From Comamonas sp. lk (GTDB taxonomy: Bacteria > Pseudomonadota > Gammaproteobacteria > Burkholderiales > Burkholderiaceae_C), in the NCBI GenBank assembly GCA_945925985.1, contig CAMELV010000013.1, positions 1-64,000 on the forward strand: a stretch of DNA of 64,000 nucleotides, in the 5' to 3' direction. A program made the translations under genes and the position numbers. A model generated the notes under the pieces. The model had not been told where the DNA came from and did not search any database. It worked only from the letters and a program-made list of their open reading frames with translations. Numbering within the stretch: the first letter of the stretch is position 1; each line of letters starts with the position of its first letter. Of the stretch, positions 20,158 to 29,460 are shown piece by piece.

Positions 20158-21260
20158 GCCGCCCCTACACCCTGTACGGTTGGCACCTGTCCTACTTCAC
20201 GGGCAAGGTGCGCAGTTATCTGCTGCATAAAGGCATTGCTTTCATCGACCAGCAGGTGAACCTGTTCACCCTGATGTGGACCATCAAACGCCAGACCGGC
20301 GCCGTGGTCATGCCCGTGTTGCGCACGCCGCAAGGCGCATGGGTGCAGGATTCCAGCGTCATCATCGACCAACTCGAAGCTGCCCACCCGCAGCGGCCAG
20401 TGGTCCCGGTCAGCCCGGTGCCGCGCTTTGCGGCCTATCTGCTGGAAGCTTGGTGCGACGAGTGGTGGATCCCGATCGCCATGCACACGCGCTGGAACTA
20501 CCCTGAAAACTACGCGTTGTTTGAGCGTGAGGCTGGCGGCCACCTGCTGCCCGGCCTTCCTAAAGCGCTGCAGCGCCGCGCGGTAGCCTATGTGGCGGAC
20601 AGCCTGCGCGGCAAATTGCACGCGGTGGGCGTGCGGCCCGAGCAATTCGCCGCCATGGACCGCTGGACCAACACCATGCTGGACCAGCTCGACGCCCATT
20701 TCGCCCAACACCCCTACCTGCTGGGCCAGCAGCCGACGCTGGCCGACTTCAGCCTGGCCGGCCCGATGGTGGCGCACCTGGGGCGCGACCCCTGGCCGGC
20801 ACGGGAACTGGTGGCACCGCGCCCTCACTTGCGCCGCTGGATCGACCGCGTGGCCTCACCCAAGCCGGGCGCGGGCGACTCGCCACATGCCGGCGAAGTG
20901 GTGCCTGCCTCACTCAAGCCGGTGTTTCAGGCCATTGTTGACGAATTCTTACCGCTGCTGGAAGGCATCAACAAGCAGGTGTGGGCCGCATTGCCCGCGC
21001 TGCCACCTGGCAAGGCCCTGCGCCGCGGCTTGGCCGATGTCGAGCTGCCCATGGGCGATGCCCGCTTCAAGCGCTCAGCCCTGCCGTACACGCTGTGGAT
21101 GGCGCAACGCACACTCGATGTCTACCAGGCCATGAGTCCGGCCGACCAAAACCAAGTACACGCCTGGCTCAGCAGCCTTGGCGGCGAGCGACTGCTGGCG
21201 ATGACCATTCCAAGGCTGCGACTGCAAGGGCTGCGGGTGCTGCCAGAGCGTCCGTCCTGA
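20154..21260 (+). CDS. Glutathione S-transferase family protein
   Basis: YTLYGWHLSYFTGKVRSYLLHKGI, DSSVIIDQLEAAHP, TLADFSLAGPMVAHLGRDPWP. Confidence 0.85.
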   Translation: MSRPYTLYGWHLSYFTGKVRSYLLHKGIAFIDQQVNLFTLMWTIKRQTGAVVMPVLRTPQGAWVQDSSVIIDQLEAAHPQRPVVPVSPVPRFAAYLLEAWCDEWWIPIAMHTRWNYPENYALFEREAGGHLLPGLPKALQRRAVAYVADSLRGKLHAVGVRPEQFAAMDRWTNTMLDQLDAHFAQHPYLLGQQPTLADFSLAGPMVAHLGRDPWPARELVAPRPHLRRWIDRVASPKPGAGDSPHAGEVVPASLKPVFQAIVDEFLPLLEGINKQVWAALPALPPGKALRRGLADVELPMGDARFKRSALPYTLWMAQRTLDVYQAMSPADQNQVHAWLSSLGGERLLAMTIPRLRLQGLRVLPERPS

Positions 21261-21292
21261 TGAATGCTGCGCGACCACCCGCCAGCAGACCG

Positions 21293-21985
21293 TCAGCGTG
21301 GGGCGGCCGGCATCGCGTCGCGCCGCACCAACTGGTGCACATAGCCGTCCACCAGGTCGGTCAGGGCCAGCGCGAATTGGGGCGAGCCGGTGTCGGCCTC
21401 GTCATTCCAGATGGCGGTGCGCAGCGCCCCCAAGAAGGCGCGTGTCAGCACAAACATCTCGGTGGCCGTCAGCAGCCGATCCAGTTTCAGGCCCTGCGAG
21501 CGCACCGAAACACTGACCAGCATTTGCCCCAAAAAGGTGTTGCGGCTGTCAAAGGCGCGCATGTCGCGCCGCGACAGCGCCCACTCCACAATCGCTTTTT
21601 GTGCTGCCCGGCGCTGGCTGAACGCCGACAGCATCAAGTGGACCAGCTCACGCGTCCCCTGAGGCTGGCCACTGGCCGCGCGGTCACTGAACTCGGCCAA
21701 CAGTTTTTGGCGCGCCCGCTCGTTCTCCAGCTCCACCAGGGCCAGCATCACGGCGTCGATGTTCTCAAAATACTGGTACAGCGTGCCCACGCCATAGCCA
21801 GAACGCTCGGCCAGCGCCGCCACCTTGAAGCCAGCCAGGCCATCCACTTCGAGAATCTGAACCGCACTCTCCAAAATCGCCTCGACCGTCACCCGCGCCC
21901 GGTCTTGCTTGGGTGCCCGCACAATGGTCTTTATCGAGGTCTTGTCTTTTTTTATCGCCATCAAACCGCCTCCACAACATCGCAC
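21293..21985 (-). CDS. TetR family transcriptional regulator
   Basis: ILESAVQILEVDGLAGFKVAALAERSGYGVGTLYQYFENIDAVMLAL. Confidence 0.95.
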   Translation of the reverse strand: MRCCGGGLMAIKKDKTSIKTIVRAPKQDRARVTVEAILESAVQILEVDGLAGFKVAALAERSGYGVGTLYQYFENIDAVMLALVELENERARQKLLAEFSDRAASGQPQGTRELVHLMLSAFSQRRAAQKAIVEWALSRRDMRAFDSRNTFLGQMLVSVSVRSQGLKLDRLLTATEMFVLTRAFLGALRTAIWNDEADTGSPQFALALTDLVDGYVHQLVRRDAMPAAPR

Positions 21986-22061
21986 CTAAAGCTGAATATT
22001 TTTCATAAAACCACAGTTTACGCCGCCATCATTACCCCATCCGTCAGCCCCGATACCCCCT

Positions 22062-22220
22062 CCGTCATCCCCGGCTCGATCGGGGATCCATGGCCCCTGG
22101 ATTCCCGTTTTCACGGGAATGACGTAATGGACCATCATCCCCGACCCCCTCCGTCATCCCCGACCCGATCGGGGATCCATGGCCCCTGGATTCCCGTTTT
22201 CACGGGAATGACGCAATAGA
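22062..22220. repeat. Palindromic repeat block, two near-identical units at 89-bp spacing
   Basis: ccgtcatcccc...gatcggggatccatggcccctggattcccgttttcacgggaatgacg at 22062 and 22151. Confidence 0.93.
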
Positions 22221-22252
22221 CCGTCATACCCACCCACACCGAAAGCGCAATT

Positions 22253-23092
22253 TTGAAAGCCAAAACCATGTCCACCCTCATCATCGTCCTGGCGCTGATC
22301 GCCCTGTTCGCCTGGTTGGGCTTGCCGTCGCTGTTACGCACCTTTGGCCTGCACCCACACTACAGCGGCCCGGTGTACACACTGCCCGGCAAACGGGCGC
22401 TGATCGTCACCACCAGCCAGGCCACGCTGGGCGCAGGCGGCAAGGCTACCGGGGTGTTTGGCTCGGAGATGACCGCGCCCTACTACGCTTTTCTGGACGC
22501 CGGCATGCAGGTCGACATCGCCAGCATGCAGGGCGGCCCGATCCCGATCGAGCCTGGCTCTTTCTTGTGGCTGCTGGCCGCGCCCTCTGACAAGCGCTAC
22601 CTGCAAGACCCGCAAGCGCTGGCCAAGGTGAAGGCGTCCCTGCCCATCGCCACGCTGGACCTGCGCCAATATGACGTCATTTTTCTGGCAGGCGGTTGGG
22701 GCGCGGCCTATGACCTGGGCACCTCAGCCGTGCTGGGCGAGCAGGTCACCCAGGCCTGGGCCGCCGGGCGCGTGATTGGTGGCGTCTGCCACGGCCCGCT
22801 GGGCCTGCTGCTGGCCAAAGACAGTGACGGCCGGCCGCTGGTGCAGGGCAAACGCCTGACGGCGGTGACCGACAAGCAAGTCAAAGAGCTGGGCATCACG
22901 CAGACGCCTCAACACCCCGAACGCGAATTACGCGCCGCCGGCGCCCTGTTCGAGAGCCGCAGCGCGCTCCTCGATCCGTTCGCCACCCACACCGTGGTGG
23001 ACGGCAAATTGGTCACCGGCCAAAACCAAAATGCCGGCGTCGAAACCGCTCAACTCATGCTGCGCGTGGCGGGTGGGCTGCCACGGCCCTGA
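22253..23092 (+). CDS. DJ-1/PfpI family protein
   Basis: KRALIVTTSQATLG, VIFLAGGWGAAYDLG, VIGGVCHGPLGLL (nucleophilic Cys). Confidence 0.9.
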   Translation: MKAKTMSTLIIVLALIALFAWLGLPSLLRTFGLHPHYSGPVYTLPGKRALIVTTSQATLGAGGKATGVFGSEMTAPYYAFLDAGMQVDIASMQGGPIPIEPGSFLWLLAAPSDKRYLQDPQALAKVKASLPIATLDLRQYDVIFLAGGWGAAYDLGTSAVLGEQVTQAWAAGRVIGGVCHGPLGLLLAKDSDGRPLVQGKRLTAVTDKQVKELGITQTPQHPERELRAAGALFESRSALLDPFATHTVVDGKLVTGQNQNAGVETAQLMLRVAGGLPRP

Positions 23093-23097
23093 TGGGT

Positions 23098-23166
23098 GCA
23101 TGGACCCCCGATCAAGTCGGGGGTGACGGTCCCACCCGTCATTCCCGTGAAAACGGGAATCCATGA
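23098..23166. repeat. Palindromic repeat
   Basis: catggacccccgatcaagtcgggggtgacgg...cgtcattcccgtgaaaacgggaatccatgac. Confidence 0.93.
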
Positions 23167-23263
23167 CAACGGGGCGAAAATGGGCGTCAACCGCATCCTC
23201 ACAGACTCATTGGCCAGGTCCACCGACTGGGTGAACTGAGCACGACGCATCGAAAATGGAACC

Positions 23264-25843
23264 TTGAACTTGGAACACCTGGATGTCCTGATCGTCGGTG
23301 CCGGCTTATCCGGCATCGGCGCTGCCGTGCACCTGCAGCGCGCGTGCCCGGGCCAACGGGTCTGCATTCTGGAGAGCCGCGGTCAATTGGGCGGCACCTG
23401 GGACCTGTTCCGCTATCCCGGCATCCGCAGCGACTCAGACATGCACACCCTGGGCTACGCTTTCCGGCCCTGGACCGGCGATCGCGCCATCGCCGACGGC
23501 GCGTCTATTCTGGATTACCTGCGCGCCACGGCGCAAGAACATGGGCTGGAGCGGCTGATCCGCTACCAGCACCGCGTCACCGCGGCCAGCTGGTCGAGCA
23601 GCGAGGGGCGCTGGACGGTGACCGTGGCCGTGGGCTCTTCTCAAACGGAGCAGCAGCTCAGCTGCCGCTTTTTGCAAGTCTGTACCGGCTATTACAGCTA
23701 CGAGCAGGGCTACACCCCTGAATTTACCGGCACGGCCGACTTTGCCGGGCGCCTGGTGCATCCGCAGGCCTGGCCGCCTGATCTGGACGTCACCGGCCAG
23801 CGTGTGGTGGTGATTGGCAGCGGTGCCACCGCTGTGACGCTGGTACCGGCGCTGGCCGAGAGGGCCGCCCACGTCACCATGCTGCAGCGCTCGCCCAGCT
23901 ACCTGATGGCACGGCCAGCCCACGATGCCCTGGCCGATTGGCTGCGCCAACGCCTGCCCACCCAACTGGCCTATGCCCTGACGCGCTGGAAAAACGTGTT
24001 GCTGGGCCAGCTGTTCTTTCAGCTGGCGCGGCGCTGGCCCACACGAATCGCTCATAAAATCATAGCGCAAGCGCAAGCATTGGCGGGGCCTGGAACCGAT
24101 ATTCACCACTTAACGCCGCGCTACAATCCCTGGGACCAACGGCTGTGCCTGGTGCCCGACGGCGACCTGTTCAAAGCCATCCGGCAGGGCCGGGCCTCGA
24201 TCGTCACCGACCAGATCAGCCACTTCACGCCCACCGGCCTGCAACTGGCCTCGGGCCAGACGCTGGCGGCCGACGTGGTCGTCACCGCCACCGGGCTCGA
24301 CCTGCTGGCCCTGGGCGGCATGGCCCTGACGGTGGACGGCCGGCAGGTGGTGCTGAAAGACTGCCTAAGCTACAAGGGCATGATGCTCTCGGGCGTGCCC
24401 AACCTGGCCTACGTGGTCGGCTACACCAACGCCTCCTGGACCCTCAAAGCCGACCTGACCAGCGCCTATGTCTGCCGACTGGTCCAACGCCTGGGCCAGG
24501 GCTACAGCCACTGCATGCCGGTGCTGCAGGATGCCAGCGTCAAGCGCCAAAACTGGGTTGATTTTTCGTCCGGCTACATTCAGCGCTCGCTGGACCGCTT
24601 TCCCGGCCAGGGCAGTAAAGCCCCCTGGCGCCTGCGCCAAAACTACGCCCTCGACCTGCTCGCCTTGCGCTTCGGCCGGCTGGCGGATGGCACGCTGCAG
24701 TGGCACCGACCCGCTCGTCATTCCCGCCCCCGATCAGGTCGAGGGCAGGCTGCAGGCGGGAATCCACGGCAGCCGCGCCAAACCACGTGGCGGGCAGCCG
24801 GTATCCTGGCCGCACTGGCGCTTGCAGCCAGCGCATGGTGGCTGCTCGGCCAACCCGGCCTGCCTAAAGCCGGGGCACCCGCGGCACCGGCAGAGCGCAC
24901 CGCCTGCGCACTGGCACCCAGCACCGGCCCTCACCCCGGCATGGTGTGGGTGCCAGCCGGCAGTTTTGCCTTTGGGGACACGGTGTACCGCGAGGAAACA
25001 CCGGTGCGCCCGGCCACTGTAAAGGGCTTCTGGATGGACCGCACTGAAGTCACCAACGCAGAATTCGCCCGCTTTGTGCAGGCCACCGGCTATGTCACCA
25101 CCGCCGAGCGGCCGGTCGACGCCCAATTGCACCCGGGGCTGCCGCCCCAGATGCAGCAACCTGGCGCGGTGGTCTTCGTCAACCCCACCGAGTTGCGCCG
25201 TGGCGGCGATCCGCGCCAGTGGTGGCAGTACCTGCCCGGCGCCAACTGGCGCCACCCGACCGGGCCCGACAGCAACATCGACCGGCGCGACAACGAACCG
25301 GTGGTGGCCGTCACGCTGGCAGATGCGCAGGCCTATGCCCGTTGGGCTGGGCGCAGCCTGCCCACCGAGCGCGAATGGGAATGGGCGGCCGGCGGCGGCC
25401 AGACCGCCACCCTGCCAACCACGCCACCGACCGCCCCCGGCGCCGCACCAGCGCAGCCCGCTCAGCCCAACACCTGGCAGGGCTTTTTCCCGCGGGCCAA
25501 CCCGGCCAGCGACGGCTTTACCGGGCTGGCGCCAGTCGGCTGCTTTACCGCCAACGGCTTTGGCCTGCACGACATGATCGGCAATGTGTGGGAGCTCACC
25601 GCCGACGTCTACACCGACGACCACAGCGGCCCCGACACCCTGGCGCCCGACCAGCCCCCCATCGCCGCCCGGCCCGCTGCGGCCAGCGGCGCGGCGGGCC
25701 GCCACGTCATCAAGGGCGGCTCTTACCTGTGTGCACCCAACTACTGCATGCGCTACCGGCCCGGCGCCCGCCAGGCCCAAGAAGATGACTTGGCCACCAG
25801 CCACCTCGGCTTTCGCACCGTGCTGCGTGCGCCCGGCCCCTGA
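23264..25843 (+). CDS. Fused ORF: flavin-containing monooxygenase (AlmA/EthA-like) plus formylglycine-generating enzyme (SUMF1/FGE) family domain
   Basis: FMO part: GAGLSGIGAAVHL, GGTWDLFRYPGIRSDSDMHTLGYAF, VVVIGSGATAVT; FGE part: GMVWVPAGSFAFGD, DRTEVTNAEFARFV, GGSYLCAPNYCMRYRPGAR; junction PARHSRPRSGRGQAAGGNPRQPR is repeat-encoded. Confidence 0.9.
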   Translation: MNLEHLDVLIVGAGLSGIGAAVHLQRACPGQRVCILESRGQLGGTWDLFRYPGIRSDSDMHTLGYAFRPWTGDRAIADGASILDYLRATAQEHGLERLIRYQHRVTAASWSSSEGRWTVTVAVGSSQTEQQLSCRFLQVCTGYYSYEQGYTPEFTGTADFAGRLVHPQAWPPDLDVTGQRVVVIGSGATAVTLVPALAERAAHVTMLQRSPSYLMARPAHDALADWLRQRLPTQLAYALTRWKNVLLGQLFFQLARRWPTRIAHKIIAQAQALAGPGTDIHHLTPRYNPWDQRLCLVPDGDLFKAIRQGRASIVTDQISHFTPTGLQLASGQTLAADVVVTATGLDLLALGGMALTVDGRQVVLKDCLSYKGMMLSGVPNLAYVVGYTNASWTLKADLTSAYVCRLVQRLGQGYSHCMPVLQDASVKRQNWVDFSSGYIQRSLDRFPGQGSKAPWRLRQNYALDLLALRFGRLADGTLQWHRPARHSRPRSGRGQAAGGNPRQPRQTTWRAAGILAALALAASAWWLLGQPGLPKAGAPAAPAERTACALAPSTGPHPGMVWVPAGSFAFGDTVYREETPVRPATVKGFWMDRTEVTNAEFARFVQATGYVTTAERPVDAQLHPGLPPQMQQPGAVVFVNPTELRRGGDPRQWWQYLPGANWRHPTGPDSNIDRRDNEPVVAVTLADAQAYARWAGRSLPTEREWEWAAGGGQTATLPTTPPTAPGAAPAQPAQPNTWQGFFPRANPASDGFTGLAPVGCFTANGFGLHDMIGNVWELTADVYTDDHSGPDTLAPDQPPIAARPAAASGAAGRHVIKGGSYLCAPNYCMRYRPGARQAQEDDLATSHLGFRTVLRAPGP
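24716..24769. repeat. 54-bp palindromic repeat at the FMO/FGE junction, translated in frame
   Basis: cgtcattcccgcccccgatcaggtcgagggcaggctgcaggcgggaatccacgg; close to the copy at 30130-30175. Confidence 0.93.
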
Positions 25844-25862
25844 CGCTACCGATAATCCAACC

Positions 25863-26489
25863 ATGAGCGTCACCACCCCAGCCAATACGAAGCTGCCCCC
25901 CGCCGCAGACGCCAGCCCGCGCCCTGAATCGCTGAGCGCCCTCTTCTGGTCATTCACCGGGCTGGCCCTGCAAGGCTTTGGCGGCGTGCTGGCCATCGTC
26001 CAACGTGAACTGGTCGAGCGCCGACGCTGGCTGACGGCAGAACAGTTTGTCGAAGACTGGGCCGTGGCACAAGTACTGCCGGGCCCCAACGTCGTCAATT
26101 TGTCGCTGATGCTGGGCGACCGGTTTTTCGGGTTGCGCGGTGCACTGGTGGCTATGGCGGGCATCCTGACGTTTCCGCTTTTGGTCGTGCTGCTACTGGC
26201 CACCCTGTACGCCAGCGTGCAAACCCTGCCAGTAGCCCAGGGCGCGCTGCGCGGCATGGGTGCTGTGGCCGCCGGCCTGATCACTGCCACCGGCCTCAAG
26301 TTGTGGCCAGCTTTGAAGCAGAATGTGGTCGGAACCCTTGTCAGCATTGGCTCTATAGCTATCACTATCATAGCAATTGCCTGGCTTCGGCTGCCACTGG
26401 CCTGGGTGCTGCTGGGCTTGGGTGGGCTCACCTGCGCTTGGGCCTATCGGCAATTGGGCCGCCTCACTGCTGGTGAGGGAACAGTATGA
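25863..26489 (+). CDS. Chromate transporter half-protein (ChrA N-domain family)
   Basis: SLSALFWSFTGLALQGFGGVLAIVQRELVERRRWLTAEQFVEDWAVAQVLPGPNVVNLSLMLGDRFFG. Confidence 0.93.
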   Translation: MSVTTPANTKLPPAADASPRPESLSALFWSFTGLALQGFGGVLAIVQRELVERRRWLTAEQFVEDWAVAQVLPGPNVVNLSLMLGDRFFGLRGALVAMAGILTFPLLVVLLLATLYASVQTLPVAQGALRGMGAVAAGLITATGLKLWPALKQNVVGTLVSIGSIAITIIAIAWLRLPLAWVLLGLGGLTCAWAYRQLGRLTAGEGTV

Positions 26490-27076
26490 GCATTGAGCTT
26501 GCCACCGCAGACTGGTGGGCGCTGCTGGCGCAATTTTTGTCGCTGTCCTTGCTGGCTGTGGGCGGCGCCATCAGCACCGCGCCCGACATGCACCGCTATC
26601 TGGTCACCCAACAGCATTGGTTGACCGAGGCGCAATTCAGCTCGTCCATCGCGCTGGCGCAGGCCGCGCCCGGCCCCAACGTGCTGTTTATTGCGCTCTT
26701 TGGCTGGCAAGTTGGGCTCAATGCCGCTGCCGCCAGCGCGCTACCGGCCTGGGCTTGCGCCCTGCTGGGGGTGACGCTAGCCATGGCAGGCACCCTGCTG
26801 CCCAGCACCGTTCTTACCTTCAGTGTCGCCCGCTGGGGCCACCGCAACCGAGAGCGGCGCGTGGTGCGTGCCTTCAAGCAGGGCATGGCCCCGCTGGTGA
26901 TCGGCATCCTGATCGCCACCGGCGTCATTCTGGCCACCGCCCAAGGCACGTCCCCCGACCACTGGCCACTGTGGCTGCTCGCCGCCGTCACAGCGCTGCT
27001 GGTCTGGCGAACACGTATCCACCTGCTCTGGCTGCTGGGTGCGGGGGCGGTGTTGGGGGGCTTGGGGTGGGTTTAG
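26486..27076 (+). CDS. Chromate transporter half-protein
   Basis: FLSLSLLAVGGAISTAPDMHRYLVTQQHWLTEAQFSSSIALAQAAPGPNVLFIALFGW; overlaps upstream half. Confidence 0.92.
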   Translation: MSIELATADWWALLAQFLSLSLLAVGGAISTAPDMHRYLVTQQHWLTEAQFSSSIALAQAAPGPNVLFIALFGWQVGLNAAAASALPAWACALLGVTLAMAGTLLPSTVLTFSVARWGHRNRERRVVRAFKQGMAPLVIGILIATGVILATAQGTSPDHWPLWLLAAVTALLVWRTRIHLLWLLGAGAVLGGLGWV

Positions 27077-27120
27077 AGCGGTAACGACCTCACGAGCTTG
27101 CGGCCAGTGCGACGCTCGGC

Positions 27121-27136
27121 AATAATACGTATTATT
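27121..27136. promoter_or_regulatory. Perfect 16-bp palindrome AATAATACGTATTATT, candidate TA operator
   Basis: Upstream of HTH antitoxin/PIN toxin pair. Confidence 0.6.
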
Positions 27137-27191
27137 CGTTTTTTTCGTTTATGTGCTGCGGTATAAATCGCATCGATACATCAAGGACATC

Positions 27192-27722
27192 ATGCCAATT
27201 GCGCCTGCCATCCTGAATCGCTCGACAGCCAGTCGGAATGATCCACTGAGGCCATTGGCTGAAGCCATTGGGTCAATCACCGGGGCCATGTCTGATCAGG
27301 TGGCCACGGCTCTGCATCAGGTTCTCGAAGCCGCGACGCCCCAAAGTCGAAACGCCCGCTTGAGGCTGATAAGGCATCTGGTTGACATCGAGAGCCAAAC
27401 TGTCGGTATCGAGATACCCGAGCCTCTGATCGCCAGCACTGACCTGATCAGTACCGCCCAGGCTGCCGAGTTACTGGGGTACAGCCGACCCTACGTCGCC
27501 ATGCTCATTGATCAGAACCGTCTCCAGGGAGCCACGGTCTCGGCTGGCGGCCATCGACGGGTCCCGCGTGCTGCAGTGCTGGAATGGAAGGCCAAACACC
27601 AAGTCACCCCGCGGTCCACCAACTTGCGAGCCGAAGGCCAAAAAACCGGCGTTTACGAAAGTCCGGAAGCTGAGGTCATGCGTCGGCTCAAAGCCATTAG
27701 CAAAAGCAGAACCGCCGAATAG
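27192..27722 (+). CDS. Excisionase-type HTH antitoxin of a PIN toxin pair (ORF extends to 27153)
   Basis: DLISTAQAAELLGYSRPYVAMLIDQNRLQGATVSAGGHRRVPRAAVLEWKAKH. Confidence 0.85.
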   Translation: MPIAPAILNRSTASRNDPLRPLAEAIGSITGAMSDQVATALHQVLEAATPQSRNARLRLIRHLVDIESQTVGIEIPEPLIASTDLISTAQAAELLGYSRPYVAMLIDQNRLQGATVSAGGHRRVPRAAVLEWKAKHQVTPRSTNLRAEGQKTGVYESPEAEVMRRLKAISKSRTAE

Positions 27723-27724
27723 TC

Positions 27725-28357
27725 ATGGACGGCCATCCGCTCTCACCCGGCGGTAACACCTTGGTCATTTTGGATGCCTGCGTGCTGTTGCCATCGCGCT
27801 TGTCGGATGTACTCTTTGACCTGATGCTGGAAGGCCTCTTCTTTGCCTATTGGACAAACGAAGTTGAAGCCGAATTTCTGCGAAATTGGCCACGAGTGCA
27901 TACCGGCGCTGCCTCATCCGGTCCGAGGAGACTGAAAGCGTTTCAGCACGCCACTGGTGATGGGTACCTTATTTCCGGGCATGACGCCCCGGCATTCCGA
28001 GCGCGTGTTCCCGCTCGGGTGCATCCAAACGACCGTCATCTGGTCGCAGCGGCACTGGTCTTACGCCACGGGCTGAACGAAGAGGACAACCCGGTGCGCC
28101 ACAAGGTCATGATCGTGTCCGACAACACCAGGCATCTGGCGATGTCCGATACACGACAACTGGGCGTCGACGTCAGCAAAGCTGGTGCCTTCCTTGATCG
28201 GATCTACCAACACGCTCCCGCCAGAACCCGCCAGGCACTGGCCAAGTCGCTGGTAGATCTGAAGAATCCGCCCAATTTAAGAGCCGAACTTGTCGCTGCC
28301 CTGCGCCTCCATGGTGCGATAGCAAGCGCCAACGGTTTAGAGGCGGCCACCCTGTAG
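27725..28357 (+). CDS. PIN-domain toxin
   Basis: VILDACVLLPSRLSDVLFDLMLEGLFFAYWTNEVEAEFLRNW, HPNDRHLVAAAL, VSDNTRHLA. Confidence 0.85.
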   Translation: MDGHPLSPGGNTLVILDACVLLPSRLSDVLFDLMLEGLFFAYWTNEVEAEFLRNWPRVHTGAASSGPRRLKAFQHATGDGYLISGHDAPAFRARVPARVHPNDRHLVAAALVLRHGLNEEDNPVRHKVMIVSDNTRHLAMSDTRQLGVDVSKAGAFLDRIYQHAPARTRQALAKSLVDLKNPPNLRAELVAALRLHGAIASANGLEAATL

Positions 28358-28403
28358 ACGGCGACGGCTGCGAAACCGGGGCCCTGGCTGCGGCACGCCT
28401 TCT

Positions 28404-29177
28404 TCAGCGCCCCAACCGCTGCCGCAAAGCCTCATACAAGCAAACGCCGCTGGCCACCGACACGTTCAGGCTCTCCACCGCGCCGCGCATCGGAATGCTC
28501 ACCAGCTCATCACAGGTTTTAGCGGTCAGCTGGCGCAGGCCAGCGCCCTCAGCGCCCAACACGAGTGCCACCGGGCCGGTCAGATCGGTCTGGTACAGGG
28601 TGCGCGGGGCGGCGTCGCTGGTGCCAATCACCCAGATGTTGCGCTCCTTCAGCTCGCCCAGCGTGCGCGCCAGATTCGTCACCATGCAATAAGGCACGGT
28701 CTCGGCCGCGCCGCTGGCCACCTTGGCCACCGTGGCGTTGATGCCGGCGGCATGGTCCTTGGGCGCAATCACGGCGTGCACGCCAGCGCCGTCGGCCACC
28801 CGCAGGCAGGCGCCCAGGTTGTGCGGGTCGGTCACGCCGTCCAGCACCAGAATCAGCGGCGCCACCCGGTCGACCACAGGTTTGTCGGCCTGGGCCGCCT
28901 CTAGCGCGTCCAGCAAGTCGTCCAGCGAATGCACTTGCGCCAATTCCTGCACCCGCGCCGCCACGCCCTGGTGCCCGTGCGCGCCACACAGCCGCGCCAG
29001 CCGCACCCCATCGGCTTCGATCAGCCGCACCCCGGCCTCAGCCACTTTCTCCATAAACTGCCGCATCCGCGCATCGCGCCGGCCTGGGTCCACATAGATT
29101 TCAACCACCGACTGCGGCGCCGTCTTCAGGCGCACGCCCACGGCATGAAAGCCGAACAAGATTTTGGGAGATGACAT
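28404..29177 (-). CDS. rlmB: 23S rRNA (guanosine(2251)-2'-O)-methyltransferase RlmB
   Basis: ILFGFHAVGVRLKTAP, LVLDGVTDPHNLGACLRVADGAGVHAVIAPKD, LVLGAEGAGLRQLT, IPMRGAVESLNVSVASGVCLYE. Confidence 0.95.
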   Translation of the reverse strand: MSSPKILFGFHAVGVRLKTAPQSVVEIYVDPGRRDARMRQFMEKVAEAGVRLIEADGVRLARLCGAHGHQGVAARVQELAQVHSLDDLLDALEAAQADKPVVDRVAPLILVLDGVTDPHNLGACLRVADGAGVHAVIAPKDHAAGINATVAKVASGAAETVPYCMVTNLARTLGELKERNIWVIGTSDAAPRTLYQTDLTGPVALVLGAEGAGLRQLTAKTCDELVSIPMRGAVESLNVSVASGVCLYEALRQRLGR

Positions 29178-29206
29178 AAAAGGATTATCGCGGCAGGGTT
29201 GGGCAT

Positions 29207-29411
29207 CATGTCCATGGATCCCCGATCAGGTCGGGGATGACAACTATTCGTCATTCCCGACACCACTCCGTCATTCCCGGCCGCGACCGGGAATCCAGGA
29301 GGTCATGGATCCCCGATGACGTCGGGAATGACAGAGAGCGCCGTCCTTCCCGCCCCCGATCAGGTCGGGGATGACGCTAACCCGTCATTCCCGCGAACGC
29401 GGGAATCCATG
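29207..29411. repeat. Palindromic repeat cluster, several units
   Basis: ccatggatccccgatcaggtcggggatgac...cgtcattcccggccgcgaccgggaatcc...cgtcattcccgcgaacgcgggaatccat. Confidence 0.93.
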
Positions 29412-29460
29412 AATTTTCACCCCCCAATCCCCTGCTAAACCGATGCCTTCACAGCAACAA

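Noticed and set aside
24734-26431. 565-aa antisense ORF across FGE and chromate transporter genes
   Set aside because: Spans two clear forward genes and an intergenic gap; GC-driven artefact.
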